Source: Mycobacterium colombiense
GTDB lineage: Bacteria > Actinomycetota > Actinomycetes > Mycobacteriales > Mycobacteriaceae
Assembly: GCF_001665835.1 (NCBI RefSeq)
Contig: NZ_LZSX01000089.1
Span: 124,001-188,000, forward strand
DNA: 64,000 nt
Reading direction: 5' to 3'
A program made the position numbers and the translations under genes. This document shows, one piece after another, positions 8,209 to 24,515 of this stretch. Under the pieces are notes generated by a model. It did no database searches. It was not told the DNA's origin and was given only the letters and a program-made list of their open reading frames with translations. How positions within the stretch are numbered: position 1 is the stretch's first letter; each line of letters opens with the position of its first letter.

Positions 8209-9696
8209 GTGCACGACGACTTCGAACGCTGCTACCGCGCCGTCCAGTCCAAGGACGCGCGGTTCGACGGCTGGTTCGTCACCGCGGTGCTGACCACCCG
8301 CATCTACTGCCGGCCCAGCTGCCCGGTGCGGCCACCGTTCGCCCGTAACGTGCGGTTCTACCCCACGGCGGCCGCCGCTCAACGGGCCGGCTTTCGGGCT
8401 TGCAAGCGGTGCCGCCCCGACGCGTCCCCGGGATCTCCGGAATGGAATGTGCGCGGCGACGTTGTGGCGCGAACAATGCGCCTGATCGCCGACGGGACCG
8501 TGGACCGGGAAGGTGTCGGTAGCCTGGCCGCCCGCCTCGGCTACACGACCCGGCAGCTGGAGCGCCTGTTACAGGCCGAAGTCGGGGCCGGCCCACTCGC
8601 ACTGGCCCGCGCGCAACGGGCGCAGACCGCCCGGGTGTTGATCGAGACCACGGATCTGCCATTCGGCGACGTCGCATTCGCCGCCGGCTTTTCCAGCATC
8701 CGCCAGTTCAACGACACCGTTCGCTCGGTGTTCGAGAACACACCGAGCGCGCTGCGCCAACGCGCGGCGACACGTTCCGCATCGGTCCCGAATTCGCCTG
8801 GCACCGTGTGCCTTCGGCTCCCGGTACGCACACCGTTCGCCTATGCCGGTGTGTTCGGTCACCTGGCGGCGGGCACGGTGCCCGGTTGCGAGGAGGTCCG
8901 CGACGGCGCGTACCGGCGCAGCCTGCGCCTGCCGTTCGGCAACGCGATCGTCAGCCTGACCCCGGCTGTCGACCACGTCCGGTGCGTGCTCGTGCTCGAC
9001 GACTTCCGCGATCTGACAACGGGCATCGCGCGCTGCCGTCGGCTGCTGGACCTCGATGCCGATCCCGAAGCGGTGGACGAGGCGCTGGGTACGGACGCCG
9101 AGTTCTGCGCCGTCGTGGCCAAGGCACCGGGGCAGCGGATTCCCCGCACCGTCGACGAAGCCGAACTCGCGGTGCGCGCGGTGCTGGGTCAGCAGGTGTC
9201 CACCAAGGCAGCGAGCACCCACGCGGGCCGCCTGGTCGCCGCCTATGGGCAGCCGATCAACGATCCCGAGGGAACGTTGACGCACACCTTCCCGTCCGTT
9301 GAGCAGCTCGCGGTCATCGACCCCATCCATTTGGCGGTGCCCAAGTCCCGGCAACGGACGCTGAGCGCTCTGGTCGCCGGCCTCGCCGAGGGCAGTGTCG
9401 TGCTGAGCGCCGGCTGCGACTGGGAAAGTGCCCGAGCGCAATTACTCGCGTTGCCCGGCGTGGGCCCCTGGACCGCGGAGGTCATCGCAATGCGCGGCCT
9501 CGGCGATCCCGACGCGTTTCCCGCCAGCGATCTGGGCCTGCGCCTGGCCGCCGAACAGCTGGGCTTCCCATCCGACGAGCGCTCCCTCGTCGCGCGCAGT
9601 GCGCAATGGCGGCCCTGGCGGTCCTATGCCACCCAATACCTTTGGACCACCCTCGAGCATCCGGTAAACCATTGGCCGCCACAGGAGGTCGCATGA
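8209..9696 (+). CDS. alkA: bifunctional AdaA-type regulator / 3-methyladenine DNA glycosylase
   Basis: The 495-residue fusion senses methyl phosphotriesters and excises alkylated bases. The Ada zinc domain has Cys34, Cys38, Cys65 and Cys68 (YCRPSCPVRPP, CKRCRPD). An AraC-type HTH follows (about 85-190). The C-terminal AlkA glycosylase has the helix-hairpin-helix LPGVGPWTAEVIAMRGLGD and the catalytic Asp in FPASDLGL. GTG at 8209 gives the family start VHDDFERCYRA; the open frame upstream is not coding. The ATGA overlap with ogt shows translational coupling: together the two genes carry the parts of E. coli Ada plus AlkA. It corresponds to Rv1317c and probably activates its own operon (family knowledge). 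Confidence 0.95.
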   Translation: MHDDFERCYRAVQSKDARFDGWFVTAVLTTRIYCRPSCPVRPPFARNVRFYPTAAAAQRAGFRACKRCRPDASPGSPEWNVRGDVVARTMRLIADGTVDREGVGSLAARLGYTTRQLERLLQAEVGAGPLALARAQRAQTARVLIETTDLPFGDVAFAAGFSSIRQFNDTVRSVFENTPSALRQRAATRSASVPNSPGTVCLRLPVRTPFAYAGVFGHLAAGTVPGCEEVRDGAYRRSLRLPFGNAIVSLTPAVDHVRCVLVLDDFRDLTTGIARCRRLLDLDADPEAVDEALGTDAEFCAVVAKAPGQRIPRTVDEAELAVRAVLGQQVSTKAASTHAGRLVAAYGQPINDPEGTLTHTFPSVEQLAVIDPIHLAVPKSRQRTLSALVAGLAEGSVVLSAGCDWESARAQLLALPGVGPWTAEVIAMRGLGDPDAFPASDLGLRLAAEQLGFPSDERSLVARSAQWRPWRSYATQYLWTTLEHPVNHWPPQEVA

Positions 9697-10184
9697 CCGA
9701 GTACCGCACCATCGACAGCCCGATCGGGCTGCTGACCCTGGCGGGTCACGGCTCGGTGTTGACGAATCTACGAATGGTCGATCAGACCTACGAGCCGAGC
9801 CGCACCGATTGGTCGCCGAACCCGCGGGCGTTCGGCGAGGCCGTCGAGCAACTCGGCGCGTACTTCGCCGGCGAGCTGACGAATTTCGATGTCGAGCTCG
9901 ACCTGCGAGGCTCCGAATTTCAGCGCCGGGTATGGCGGGCGCTGCTGACCATTCCGTACGGCGAGACCCGCTCGTACGGTGAAATCGCTGAGCAGATCGC
10001 AGCACCGGGGGCAGCCCGCGCCGTCGGGTTGGCCAACGGCCACAACCCGATCGCCATCGTCGTTCCTTGCCATCGCGTTATCGGGGCCAATGGAAGTCTC
10101 ACCGGCTTCGGCGGTGGCCTCGGCCGAAAGCGCACATTGCTCGAATTGGAAAAGCAACGGGAGAATTTGACCCTATTCGATTAA
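9693..10184 (+). CDS. ogt: methylated-DNA-protein-cysteine methyltransferase
   Basis: Suicidal repair of O6-methylguanine by transfer of the alkyl group to a cysteine. The 163-residue product has the acceptor Cys126 in IVVPCHRVIG and the HTH recognition helix RAVGLANGHNP. The ATG at 9693 overlaps the alkA stop (ATGA) and is preceded by ACAGGAGGTCGC, a strong ribosome-binding site inside alkA. The gene ends 10 bp before a perfect 12 bp hairpin that terminates it and, from the other side, the rRNA operon. Confidence 0.95.
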   Translation: MTEYRTIDSPIGLLTLAGHGSVLTNLRMVDQTYEPSRTDWSPNPRAFGEAVEQLGAYFAGELTNFDVELDLRGSEFQRRVWRALLTIPYGETRSYGEIAEQIAAPGAARAVGLANGHNPIAIVVPCHRVIGANGSLTGFGGGLGRKRTLLELEKQRENLTLFD

Positions 10185-10194
10185 TCGCGAATGC

Positions 10195-10224
10195 AAAAAC
10201 ACCCCCGTTGCCGGGGGTGTTTTT
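10195..10224. terminator. bidirectional intrinsic terminator between ogt and the rRNA operon
   Basis: A perfect 12 bp inverted repeat, AAAAACACCCCC (10195-10206) and GGGGGTGTTTTT (10213-10224), with a 6-base loop. Each arm ends in five A or T, so a U-tract follows the stem on either strand. It sits 10 bp after ogt (+) and just after 5S rRNA (-), so it can serve both converging units. Confidence 0.9.
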
Positions 10225-10229
10225 GTGTA

Positions 10230-10344
10230 TGTTCGGCGGTGTCCTACTTTTCCACCCGTATGGGCAGTATCATTGGCGCTGACAGGCTTAGCTTCCGGGT
10301 TCGGAATGGGACCGGGCGTTTCCCTGTCGCTGTGGCCGCCGTAA
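10230..10344 (-). rRNA. rrf: 5S ribosomal RNA
   Basis: Read on the minus strand it begins GTTACGGCGGCCACAGCG and contains the conserved CCCATTCCGAACCCGGAAG loop and the closing complement GGACACCGCCGAAC. The length of about 115 nt fits bacterial 5S. The ends are placed by conservation, give or take a few bases. Confidence 0.93.
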
Positions 10345-10424
10345 CTCTATTTAAATTTGTTTGGTGGGGGGTGTGGCATTCGCGGCATTACTGCCGTGAA
10401 TTGGACTGTGGTTGCGATTGTGTG

Positions 10425-15351
<4,927 letters not shown>

Positions 15352-15432
15352 CTCCTCGCAGAACGAGGTGAATTCAAATCAGAGAAAATCTGACCTAACA
15401 AAAAGACACCAAAAACTGGCATCATAAAATAC

Positions 15433-15469
15433 GGCCATACCGACACACGGGGAGTGTTTTAGTATGGCC
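15433..15469 (-). other. hairpin in the rRNA leader
   Basis: A perfect 8 bp inverted repeat GGCCATAC (15433-15440) and GTATGGCC (15462-15469), with ACAC/GTGT complementarity inside the loop. It lies about 90 nt upstream of 16S and downstream of the promoters, so it would form in the precursor RNA. It may help processing or antitermination (inference). On the minus strand the region before it is T-rich. Confidence 0.55.
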
Positions 15470-15556
15470 AAAAAAACAACAACAAAATAAAAAGACCAAA
15501 CACACTATTGAGTTCTCAAACAACACTTGTTTCGCCCGTTTTGGGGCAACCCTGCC

Positions 15557-15586
15557 AGCTTAATACAGATCCGGCAGGTAAGTCAA
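15557..15586 (-). promoter_or_regulatory. promoter-proximal rrn promoter
   Basis: On the minus strand: -35 TTGACT (15581-15586), an 18 bp spacer and -10 TAAGCT (15557-15562), followed by the conserved CTGGCAGGGTTGCCCC and, further on, the TTTGAGAACTCAATAG leader element. This matches the main rrn promoter of slow mycobacteria as I remember it. Transcription would start about 195-200 nt upstream of 16S. Confidence 0.75.
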
Positions 15587-15633
15587 CTCCCAATTTTGAT
15601 CTTTCTAGAGACCGTGTCGGGAGCAGCCGTGCC

Positions 15634-15663
15634 AGGCTAGTACCAATCCAGCAAGGGAGTCAA
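15634..15663 (-). promoter_or_regulatory. second, upstream rrn promoter-like module
   Basis: On the minus strand: -35 TTGACT (15658-15663), an 18 bp spacer and -10 TAGCCT (15634-15639). It repeats the pattern of the proximal promoter exactly 77 bp upstream, including a near-identical TGCTGGATTGGTAC spacer and CTGGCA after the -10. It lies 59 bp beyond the murA stop codon on the transcribed strand. Confidence 0.6.
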
Positions 15664-15721
15664 GGCCCCGCTCTCGTCCACCTTCGCGTTGGTGATCGCG
15701 CTTGTGGGGCACTGACTTTGG

Positions 15722-16975
15722 TTACTGTACCCGTTCGATCTCCGCTCCCAAAATCGCCAGGTTTTCCACGAACAACGGGTAGCCGCGATCGATGTGGAAG
15801 ACGTCGTGGACCTCGGTGTCTCCGTCGGCGACGAGCCCGGCCAACACCAGCCCGGCGCCGGCCCGAATATCCGAACACCACACCGGTGCACTCGACAATT
15901 GCGGCAACCCCCGAACGACGGCGTGGTGCCCGTCGGTGCGGGCGTCGGCGCCTAGGCGGATCATTTCTTCAACGAATCGGAAGCGCGCCTCGAATACGTT
16001 CTCGGTGATCATCGACGTGCCGTCGGCGATCGAGGCCAGCGCGATCGCCATCGGCTGCAGGTCCGTCGGGAATCCGGGGAACGGCAGGGTCGCCACGTTG
16101 ACCGCCTTCGGGCGTTCGTACTGCGCCACCCGGAAGCTGTCGTCGGTCTGGGTGACGGTGGCGCCGGCGTCGTGCAACTTGTGCAGCACCACCTGCAGGT
16201 GCGCCGGGTCGACGCCCGTCACCGTGATGTCTCCGCGGGTTATCGCGGCGGCGATACCCCAGGTGGCGGCGACGATGCGATCCCCGATGACGCGGTGCTC
16301 GGTCGGGTGCAGCTTCGGGACGCCGGTGATGGTCATCGTCGGCGAACCCGCGCCCTCGATCTGCGCGCCCATCTGGTTCAGCATCGTGCACAGATCCACG
16401 ACGTCGGGCTCGCGCGCCGCATTGTGGATGGTGGTCACGCCCTCGGCCACGACCGCGGCCATCAGGATGTTCTCGGTGGCTCCCACCGAAGGGAACTCCA
16501 GCTGAATCTCCGCCCCGCGCAACGTATCGGCCTGTGCCACCACGCATCCGTGCTCGATATTGCACTGCGCACCGAGTTGGCGCAGGCCGGCCTGATGCAT
16601 GTCCAGCGGGCGCGAGCCGATCGCATCGCCGCCCGGCAGCGCGACGCGCGCGCGCTTGCATCGGCCGACCAGCGGTCCCAGCACGCACACCGACGCGCGG
16701 AACTGTCGCACCGCGGCGAAGTCGGCGTCGTACTTGGGCTCATCGGGAGAGGTGATTCGCGCGACGTCGCCGTCCAGTTCGACGGTTGCGCCCAGGCCGC
16801 GCAGCACCTCCGCCATCAGCGGCACGTCCAGGATGTCGGGGCAGTTGGTGATGGTGCTGGTGCCTTCGGCCAACAGCGTCGCCGCCATCAGCTTGAGCAC
16901 GCTGTTCTTTGCGCCCCCTACTGCGACTTCGCCTGACAACCGGTTGCCGCCGGTCACCACGAATCGCTCAGCCAC
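15722..16975 (-). CDS. murA: UDP-N-acetylglucosamine 1-carboxyvinyltransferase
   Basis: First committed step of peptidoglycan synthesis: adds enolpyruvate from PEP to UDP-GlcNAc in the cytoplasm. The 417-residue protein starts VAERFVVTGGNRLSGEVAVG from GTG at 16975. The residue that is Cys in most bacteria is Asp117 here, in LPGGDAIGSRPLDMH, the known basis of intrinsic fosfomycin resistance in mycobacteria. It lies directly upstream of, and on the same strand as, the rRNA operon, so readthrough into the rRNA leader is possible. It is divergent from the adenosyltransferase gene. Confidence 0.96.
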   Translation of the reverse strand: MAERFVVTGGNRLSGEVAVGGAKNSVLKLMAATLLAEGTSTITNCPDILDVPLMAEVLRGLGATVELDGDVARITSPDEPKYDADFAAVRQFRASVCVLGPLVGRCKRARVALPGGDAIGSRPLDMHQAGLRQLGAQCNIEHGCVVAQADTLRGAEIQLEFPSVGATENILMAAVVAEGVTTIHNAAREPDVVDLCTMLNQMGAQIEGAGSPTMTITGVPKLHPTEHRVIGDRIVAATWGIAAAITRGDITVTGVDPAHLQVVLHKLHDAGATVTQTDDSFRVAQYERPKAVNVATLPFPGFPTDLQPMAIALASIADGTSMITENVFEARFRFVEEMIRLGADARTDGHHAVVRGLPQLSSAPVWCSDIRAGAGLVLAGLVADGDTEVHDVFHIDRGYPLFVENLAILGAEIERVQ

Positions 16976-17043
16976 CCGGGTCAGTCTAGTGAAGCGCTAT
17001 CGGCTTGTCAGTCGGCTAACCCACACCCGAGTACGGTTTGCTC

Positions 17044-17625
17044 ATGGCTGTACACCTGACTCGCATCTATACACGAACCGGTGATGACGGCACCACGGGA
17101 TTAAGTGACTTCTCGCGGGTATCCAAGAACGACCCTCGCCTGGTGGCCTACGCCGATTGTGACGAGGCCAACTCGGCGATCGGCGTGGCCGTCGCCGTGG
17201 GCCAGCCGGACGAGAAGCTCACGGGTGTGCTGCGGCAGATCCAGAACGATTTGTTCGATGCCGGCGCGGATCTGTCGACTCCCGTGGTGGAAAACCCCGA
17301 ATATCCCCCGCTGCGGGTCACCCAGCCCTACATCGATCGACTCGAAAAGTGGTGTGACACATATAACGAACCACTGCCGAAGCTGAATTCGTTTGTGCTG
17401 CCCGGTGGTTCGCCGTTGTCGGCGCTGCTGCACGTCGCCCGCACCGTGGTACGTCGAGCCGAGCGATCGGCGTGGGCGGCCATCGACGCCGCGCCCGGAC
17501 AGGTCAACCCCCTGCCGGCGAAATACCTGAACCGCCTGTCGGATCTGCTGTTCATCCTGTCGCGCGTGGCCAACCCCGAGGGCGACGTGCTGTGGAAACC
17601 CGGCGGCGAGAACGCCGGCGCGTAG
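17044..17625 (+). CDS. PduO-type cob(I)alamin adenosyltransferase
   Basis: Transfers the adenosyl group of ATP to cob(I)alamin to make adenosylcobalamin, the cofactor of methylmalonyl-CoA mutase. The 193-residue protein begins MAVHLTRIYTRTGDDGTTGL, the PduO N-terminal ATP-binding signature, and has the C-terminal RRAERSAWA and LNRLSDLLFILSR helices of the trimeric ATR fold. ATG at 17044 is preferred over the TTG at 17038. It corresponds to Rv1314c. It is divergent from murA and converges with the DUF2550 gene, 21 bp apart. Confidence 0.93.
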   Translation: MAVHLTRIYTRTGDDGTTGLSDFSRVSKNDPRLVAYADCDEANSAIGVAVAVGQPDEKLTGVLRQIQNDLFDAGADLSTPVVENPEYPPLRVTQPYIDRLEKWCDTYNEPLPKLNSFVLPGGSPLSALLHVARTVVRRAERSAWAAIDAAPGQVNPLPAKYLNRLSDLLFILSRVANPEGDVLWKPGGENAGA

Positions 17626-17646
17626 TCGGCCGGCAGCCCTGTGCGC

Positions 17647-18090
17647 CTACAGGCTGCGGCGACGGGAACGGGGCGACGGACGCGACTCCAGCCAGGACAG
17701 GAAGGCGGTCAATGCGCCCTTGTCGAAGGCGATCTCGTAGCCGGACCTGCGGTCCTGGGTCGTATCGCGCAGCTCGATGACGACGATCTCGTCGGTCATG
17801 ATGTCGAACTCATCACCGCGCGGCGCGCGGCGGGACACGATCTCCACGCCCCGCCGGCTCAGCCGCCGGTCCGGCCACAGTCGCAGACTGGAGAGCCGGT
17901 AGAACGCGGCTTCACCGCCGTGGTAACGGATTACGCCGTGCCGCCAGCCGTGGCCTCCAACCGCGGGAATGTCTCGCATGATCCCGGCCGTGCCGCCCTG
18001 GCGCAGCTTCCACAGCCGATAACTCAGCCCGATGACGGCGCTCGCCAGCACGACGACGAGCACGACCATGCCGATCATGGGCGCGCTCAT
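17647..18090 (-). CDS. DUF2550 single-pass membrane protein
   Basis: A 147-residue protein with one N-terminal membrane helix (about 5-24) followed by a basic cytoplasmic domain (GIMRDIPAVGGHGWRHGVIRY...) of the DUF2550 family, equivalent to Rv1312. Its ATG at 18090 is 6 bp past the atpC stop, so it is the last gene of the ATP synthase operon. The constant linkage with atpC in actinobacteria suggests a role tied to the synthase or its membrane environment, but no function is established to my knowledge. Confidence 0.85.
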   Translation of the reverse strand: MSAPMIGMVVLVVVLASAVIGLSYRLWKLRQGGTAGIMRDIPAVGGHGWRHGVIRYHGGEAAFYRLSSLRLWPDRRLSRRGVEIVSRRAPRGDEFDIMTDEIVVIELRDTTQDRRSGYEIAFDKGALTAFLSWLESRPSPRSRRRSL

Positions 18091-18096
18091 CGGCGG

Positions 18097-18462
18097 TTAG
18101 TCGATCGCGCCGACGGCGCGCAATCTCGCGCGCCCTTTGGCGGCGATACGCGGATCGTCAGACTCAGCAGCCTCTCTGGCGGCGCTCTCGTCGATCTCCG
18201 ACTCGAACTCGGCGGATTCGGCGAGGATCGTCACCGATTCCTCGGTGACGGACAGGAATCCGCCGTCGACCGCGATCCGCAGATCGTCTTCGCCCTCTCG
18301 TTCGACGCGCACCATTGCGTCGTCGACCAACTGCCCCACCAGCGGGATGTGCCGCGGCATGATGCCGATCTCACCGACGGTGGTGCGGGTGAACAGAAAC
18401 GTTGCTTCACCCGACCAGATCTTGCGGTCGACGGCGACTATCTCAACGTTCAATTCAGCCAT
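18097..18462 (-). CDS. atpC: ATP synthase F1 epsilon subunit
   Basis: Central-stalk subunit that couples rotation to catalysis and restrains ATP hydrolysis. 121 residues from ATG at 18462: an N-terminal beta-sandwich (LNVEIVAVDRKIWSGEATFLFT...GIMPRHIPLVGQL) and a short C-terminal helical part. The shortened C-terminal domain is typical of mycobacteria, where it still helps suppress ATPase activity. It lies 34 bp downstream of atpD. Confidence 0.95.
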   Translation of the reverse strand: MAELNVEIVAVDRKIWSGEATFLFTRTTVGEIGIMPRHIPLVGQLVDDAMVRVEREGEDDLRIAVDGGFLSVTEESVTILAESAEFESEIDESAAREAAESDDPRIAAKGRARLRAVGAID

Positions 18463-18496
18463 GCCACGAGCCTTTCAGAGCCTGTTCGCTCACGCC

Positions 18497-19945
<1,449 letters not shown>

Positions 19946-19963
19946 TTTCTTCTTCCTCGTGTG

Positions 19964-20872
19964 CTACTTAGCGTCGGCCAGCGCGTTTGCGCCGCCGACG
20001 ATTTCGCTGATCTCTTGGGTGATCTGAGCCTGCCGCTCGCGGTTCGCCATCAGCGTGAGCTCTTTGATCAGGTCGTCGGCGTTGTCGGTCGCCGACTTCA
20101 TCGCTCGCTGCCGCGACGCGAGCTCCGATGCCGCCGATTCGAGCAGCGCCGCGTAAACCCGGGTCGTCACATACCGCGGCAGCAGTGCCTCGAAAAGCGT
20201 TGTCGCGTCCGGCTCGAACGAGTACAGGGTGTGGAGTTCGTCGGTGTCCTCGACGTATTCCATGACCAGCGGAGCAATGCGGTGGGCAACCGCGGCCTGC
20301 GACATCATCGACTTGAACTCCGAGTAGACGATGTGCAGCTCGTCGACGCCCCGGCCGTCCTGCGACTCGTCGTCACCCGCGCCGGCCATGAAGGTCTCGA
20401 CCAGGGTGGACGCGATCTCCGCGGCGTTTTCATATGACGGTTGTTCGGAGAAGCCCGTCCACGACTCCGTGATGTCCCAGTTGCGGAACTTGAAGTAGTT
20501 CAACGCCTTTCGGCCTACCGTGTAGACAACCGGCGCCTTGCCTTCCCCCCTCAGCAGGGAGAACAGTTCCTCGGAGCGACGGAAGATGCTCGAGTTGTAC
20601 GCGCCGCACAAACCACGGTCTGAGGACACCACCAGGACGCCGGCCCGCTTCGGCTCGTCTCGTTCGACCAGCAATGGGTGGTCCAAGGCGGCTTCGGAGG
20701 ACAGCGTGGTGAGCATCGAGGTGATCTGGAATGCGTATGGCCGCGCGGATTCCAACCGGGCCTGCGCCTTGCCGATGCGCGAGGTCGCGATCATCTCCTG
20801 GGCCTTGGTGATCTTCTTGATCGACCCGGCCGAACGAATCCGGCCGCGTAATTCGCGAAGTGTGGCTGCCAT
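19964..20872 (-). CDS. atpG: ATP synthase F1 gamma subunit
   Basis: Rotary shaft of F1; 302 residues from ATG at 20872, with the N- and C-terminal coiled helices (ATLRELRGRIRSAGSIKKITKA; ATDNADDLIKELTLMANRERQAQIT). It contains an acidic inserted loop, AGAGDDESQDGRGVDE (about residues 165-180), specific to mycobacteria and proposed to limit ATP hydrolysis and aid coupling. It lies 6 bp downstream of atpA. Confidence 0.97.
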   Translation of the reverse strand: MAATLRELRGRIRSAGSIKKITKAQEMIATSRIGKAQARLESARPYAFQITSMLTTLSSEAALDHPLLVERDEPKRAGVLVVSSDRGLCGAYNSSIFRRSEELFSLLRGEGKAPVVYTVGRKALNYFKFRNWDITESWTGFSEQPSYENAAEIASTLVETFMAGAGDDESQDGRGVDELHIVYSEFKSMMSQAAVAHRIAPLVMEYVEDTDELHTLYSFEPDATTLFEALLPRYVTTRVYAALLESAASELASRQRAMKSATDNADDLIKELTLMANRERQAQITQEISEIVGGANALADAK

Positions 20873-20878
20873 CGGTAG

Positions 20879-22567
<1,689 letters not shown>

Positions 22568-22625
22568 GGCTTTTCGTCTTCCTACTTGATCTTGGTTCGC
22601 GTGCGATTGGGATGAATGGTTGGTG

Positions 22626-23966
22626 TCAGTCGGGCAATTGAGCCTCGGCCGCGGCAAGGCGAGAAGCGAGCGTCCCGTCGATCACCTCATCGGCCACGGA
22701 GATGAGCAGGCCGCCCAGTAGTTCGGCATCGATCTGCAGCTGCACCGCCACCGCGTGGCCGTAGATGCGGCCGAGCACGTCGGTGAGACGCGACCGCTGA
22801 CCATCGCTGAGTTCGGCCGCCGCACTGACCACGGCGACGATCTCGCCGCGGCGCGCCACGGCGACTTCCGTCAGGAACTGAACAGCGTCCTCGGCCGGCT
22901 GGCCTCTGAGCAGTTCAACCGTCTGGGTCAGGAGCGCAGCCACGATGGGCTGGACCTTGCCACTTGCGCTGTCAAGCACCTTGCGCAACAACGCGACTCG
23001 GCCCTCGACGGGAACCGCGTAGTCGCCCAGCAGAATGGAAAGTTGCGGCTGCGCGTCGAGGATGCGGGAGAACCGGAACAGCTGTTCTTCGACCTCGTCG
23101 ACTTTGTCCTCACGTTCGGCGACTTCGAGCAACGCCTGCCGAGAGACGTGTTCGATGGCGTCGACGAGGTCGGAGTTGGCCGACCACCGCTCCGAGACCG
23201 CCGAGCGCAGCACCTCGAGCGTGGCGTCGCCGACCTTGCCGGAGACCAGCCGCTCGATCAACCGGACCCTGGGGGCGGCATCCTCGGCGGGAACGGTGAG
23301 ATACCGCGTGACCACGATCTCGCGGTCCAGCATCTGAGCGACCGTCACCAGTTCAGTCGAGAGAGCCGAAAGTCCCTTGCTGTCAAGGTCTTTGGCTATG
23401 GTGTTGAACTTGTCCGACAGGTTACCCAGCGCGACGCGACTTGAAGAGCGCATCTTGGTCATCAACGGGTACTGGACGTCGGCCGCCGCGGGCGCCATCT
23501 CGTCGAGCTCGTCGAGGAACCGGTCGACGGTGGCCGACTGCTGTTCTGCGTCGGCGACGTAGTTGCGGACCAACTGACCCGCCTGACGCACCGCTTCGTG
23601 GCCGAGTTCCAAACGGAGCTGCCGGCTCAACTGGGTGCGCAACAGGTCGACCTGGCGGCTGCCCTGTACGTTGATGCGTTCGGACTCGACACCAGCCTGG
23701 GCCCGCAACTGCTCGACGATGCGGCCCGCGTCGGTCTGGGCCTCGGCGACGACCCGTTCGGCCTCTGTCTTGGCGGCCTCCACGGCCTTGCTGTGCGCCG
23801 TGGTCGACTCGGTCAGCCGATCACTTGCCGTCGCAGCATCTTTTAGCTGCTGGCGCACGGCGTCCTGCCGCGCGGTCATCAATCGGCGCACTGGCGGCAC
23901 GACATAGCGCACCACCAGGAACACGATGGCTGCAAAGCCCACCAACTGGCCGATGAAAGTCGACAT
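22626..23966 (-). CDS. atpFH: fused ATP synthase b'-delta subunit
   Basis: Peripheral-stalk protein of 446 residues in which a second b-type subunit is fused to delta, a hallmark of mycobacteria. The N-terminal membrane helix (MSTFIGQLVGFAAIVFLVV) leads to a long charged coiled coil (about 35-165), a linker, and the OSCP/delta domain (about 270-446). It tethers F1 to Fo together with atpF, whose stop lies 6 bp upstream. It corresponds to Rv1307 (atpH). Confidence 0.96.
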   Translation of the reverse strand: MSTFIGQLVGFAAIVFLVVRYVVPPVRRLMTARQDAVRQQLKDAATASDRLTESTTAHSKAVEAAKTEAERVVAEAQTDAGRIVEQLRAQAGVESERINVQGSRQVDLLRTQLSRQLRLELGHEAVRQAGQLVRNYVADAEQQSATVDRFLDELDEMAPAAADVQYPLMTKMRSSSRVALGNLSDKFNTIAKDLDSKGLSALSTELVTVAQMLDREIVVTRYLTVPAEDAAPRVRLIERLVSGKVGDATLEVLRSAVSERWSANSDLVDAIEHVSRQALLEVAEREDKVDEVEEQLFRFSRILDAQPQLSILLGDYAVPVEGRVALLRKVLDSASGKVQPIVAALLTQTVELLRGQPAEDAVQFLTEVAVARRGEIVAVVSAAAELSDGQRSRLTDVLGRIYGHAVAVQLQIDAELLGGLLISVADEVIDGTLASRLAAAEAQLPD

Positions 23967-23972
23967 ACGTGA

Positions 23973-24506
23973 TTACCGTCCGGATGACTTGGTTGCGGAT
24001 GAGGTCGCGGCGGCGGGGGCGACGTCGACGCCGAGGATTCGACTGGCCAACGTCGCCGACATGGACGCCACGTTGGCACGCAGATCCAGTTCCACGGCGT
24101 CCCTCTCGCGCTTCAATTGCTCGGATGCCATTTGCAACGTCGACATCACCTGTTGTTCGGCACGGGCGCGCGCGTCTTCGACCACCTTACGACCTTCGGC
24201 GCGGGCGTTGTCGCGCAACGACGACGCCTGAACCCGCCCTTCAGTCAGGGCTTCTTCGTAGTCGGCCTTGGCCGCGTCGAACTGCTCGGCCGCCTTCTTG
24301 TTGTCGGCAGCCGTCTTGGCGACCATGGTGTCGCGCTCGCGCAACACCTTCATCACCGGCGGCACAACGAACGTGCCGATGACGGCCAGCACGATCAGGA
24401 AGATGGCCAGCACGAAGAAGAAGGTGCCGTTGGGAACGAGGAAGTTGTTGCCTCCCTCGGCCACCACCTGGCTGGATGCCAGAACGCTCAGACTCGCGTC
24501 ACCCAT
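23973..24506 (-). CDS. atpF: ATP synthase Fo b subunit
   Basis: Peripheral-stalk subunit; 177 residues from ATG at 24506 (a GTG directly before it, at 24509, is the alternative). One membrane helix, TFFFVLAIFLIVLAVIGTFV (about 28-47), is followed by a long amphipathic helix that pairs with the b' part of the fused subunit. Confidence 0.95.
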   Translation of the reverse strand: MGDASLSVLASSQVVAEGGNNFLVPNGTFFFVLAIFLIVLAVIGTFVVPPVMKVLRERDTMVAKTAADNKKAAEQFDAAKADYEEALTEGRVQASSLRDNARAEGRKVVEDARARAEQQVMSTLQMASEQLKRERDAVELDLRANVASMSATLASRILGVDVAPAAATSSATKSSGR

Positions 24507-24515
24507 CACGGCGGA

